Of a stretch of DNA of 64,000 nucleotides, positions 63,593 through 64,000 are shown piece by piece. Position 1 is the stretch's first letter; every line of letters starts with the position of its first letter. This DNA is from JAMXLO01 sp963850535 (GTDB taxonomy: Bacteria > Pseudomonadota > Alphaproteobacteria > Acetobacterales > Acetobacteraceae), in NCBI GenBank assembly GCA_963850535.1, contig CAWKMC010000024.1:1-64000 (forward strand), in the 5' to 3' direction. The notes under the pieces are model-generated. The model was not told the origin of the DNA, ran no database searches, and saw nothing but the letters and a program-made list of their open reading frames with translations. The position numbers and the translations under genes were made by a program.

Positions 63593-64000
63593 TCAATGAT
63601 GGTGTCCCGACGGCGCTGAGACAGTGAGCGGATGCGCGAGAACGTCGCGCACCCGTGCTGCCAGAACGCGCGCATCGTCCCAGCTATCACTGTCGCCTGG
63701 TCGCCATGCCGCCCGCAACCGGCCATTTTGATCGACCAGGACCTGGATCCCCTTCAGATCATCCGGCGATACGCCAAGAATGATGGACAAGGCTGTCCAT
63801 AGCTCAGGTTCCATTGCGACACATACGTCGTCACTAGGTTCTGGTGCCTTATTCCGTGCAACGAGAATGGTAGCGGTGTTCACGTTTGGTGGCGCTTCCC
63901 GGCTCGACGCGTTGCCGAGTGCGATGATACGAATCGCGCGGCCGCGTAGGTCATCCAAATCGATACTGCGTCCACCCGCACACTGCGCATCGAACTGCGG
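63593..64000 (-). CDS. C-terminal part of a gene running past the window edge; possible redoxin-like domain
   Basis: The frame is open from 64000 down to a stop at 63593, so the start lies outside the window. 135 residues are visible, with CAGGRSIDLDDLRGRAIRII, TATILVARNKAPEPSDDVCV, LGVSPDDLKGIQVLVDQNGR and LRAAWRPGDSDSWDDARVLA, ending SGHHH. The alternating beta-strand and helix pattern and the phrase LVDQNGRLRAAW resemble the end of thioredoxin/redoxin-like domains, possibly attached to a larger copper-resistance or assembly protein. Family not certain. Confidence 0.5.
   Translation of the reverse strand, partial: PQFDAQCAGGRSIDLDDLRGRAIRIIALGNASSREAPPNVNTATILVARNKAPEPSDDVCVAMEPELWTALSIILGVSPDDLKGIQVLVDQNGRLRAAWRPGDSDSWDDARVLAARVRDVLAHPLTVSAPSGHHH

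Overview
The window reads as a high-GC alphaproteobacterial chromosome, most likely Rhodospirillales/Acetobacteraceae-like. The reasons are the rne / amiC-mrcA-prfB arrangement, an RNase E whose S1 domain is split by a long acidic insert, a phasin, DUF1272 and DUF3303 proteins, a complete Liv-type importer and many small-molecule catabolic genes. The family assignment is inference. No phage, plasmid backbone, CRISPR array or transposase is visible. Genes are dense on both strands.

Layout: rpsD (1-614), a small membrane protein and a polyphosphate glucokinase-like ROK protein; a signalling island with three stand-alone receiver proteins and a double-PAS histidine kinase (1.9-6.3 kb); a TauD-type dioxygenase, a phasin and an MHS-family transporter (6.3-9.1 kb); a MarR - OmpR-type regulator - EnvZ-type kinase operon divergent from ilvE, with a dyad between them (9.5-13 kb); an isoaspartyl-methyltransferase-like gene, a deleted P-loop kinase and two allantoinase-like deacetylases (13-16.2 kb); a nitric-oxide unit of group III globin, NsrR and a PAS protein (16.4-17.8 kb); tRNA-His, mobA, aspartate dehydrogenase and the five-gene Liv operon (18.3-24.5 kb); a catabolic stretch with a flavin monooxygenase, cupin, polar amino-acid-type ABC genes, LLM enzyme, enoyl-CoA hydratase, M20 hydrolase, CMD protein and alanine dehydrogenase (25-34 kb); an HtrA-like protease, class II aldolase and zinc dehydrogenase (34-37 kb); a DUF2760-Hsp70-Hsp70 cassette (37-42.5 kb); amiC-mrcA-prfB divergent from rne (42.6-50.8 kb); then ggt, a CoA-transferase pair, a VOC protein, a CPA2 antiporter, an alpha/beta hydrolase-fold protein lacking its serine, a GST, FTR1, ada, a taurine-pyruvate-type aminotransferase, an MFS carrier and a partial gene (50.8-64 kb).

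The most striking overall property is that about 17 otherwise convincing genes are broken by one-base shifts. Most of the shifts lie in short homopolymer runs, and genes expected to be essential or important, such as mrcA, are affected. I read most of these as base-calling errors and annotate each gene across its shift. prfB is the exception: its shift is at the classic programmed site (AGGAGG, CAT, CTT TGA C).

The least-explained item is the DUF2760/Hsp70/Hsp70 cassette. Other items that gene calls do not explain are a 97-bp terminal-inverted-repeat element that supplies the ribosome-binding site of livH, a 20-bp perfect dyad upstream of FTR1, overlapping alternative inverted repeats upstream of the MHS transporter, and a P-loop kinase reduced to its two ends.
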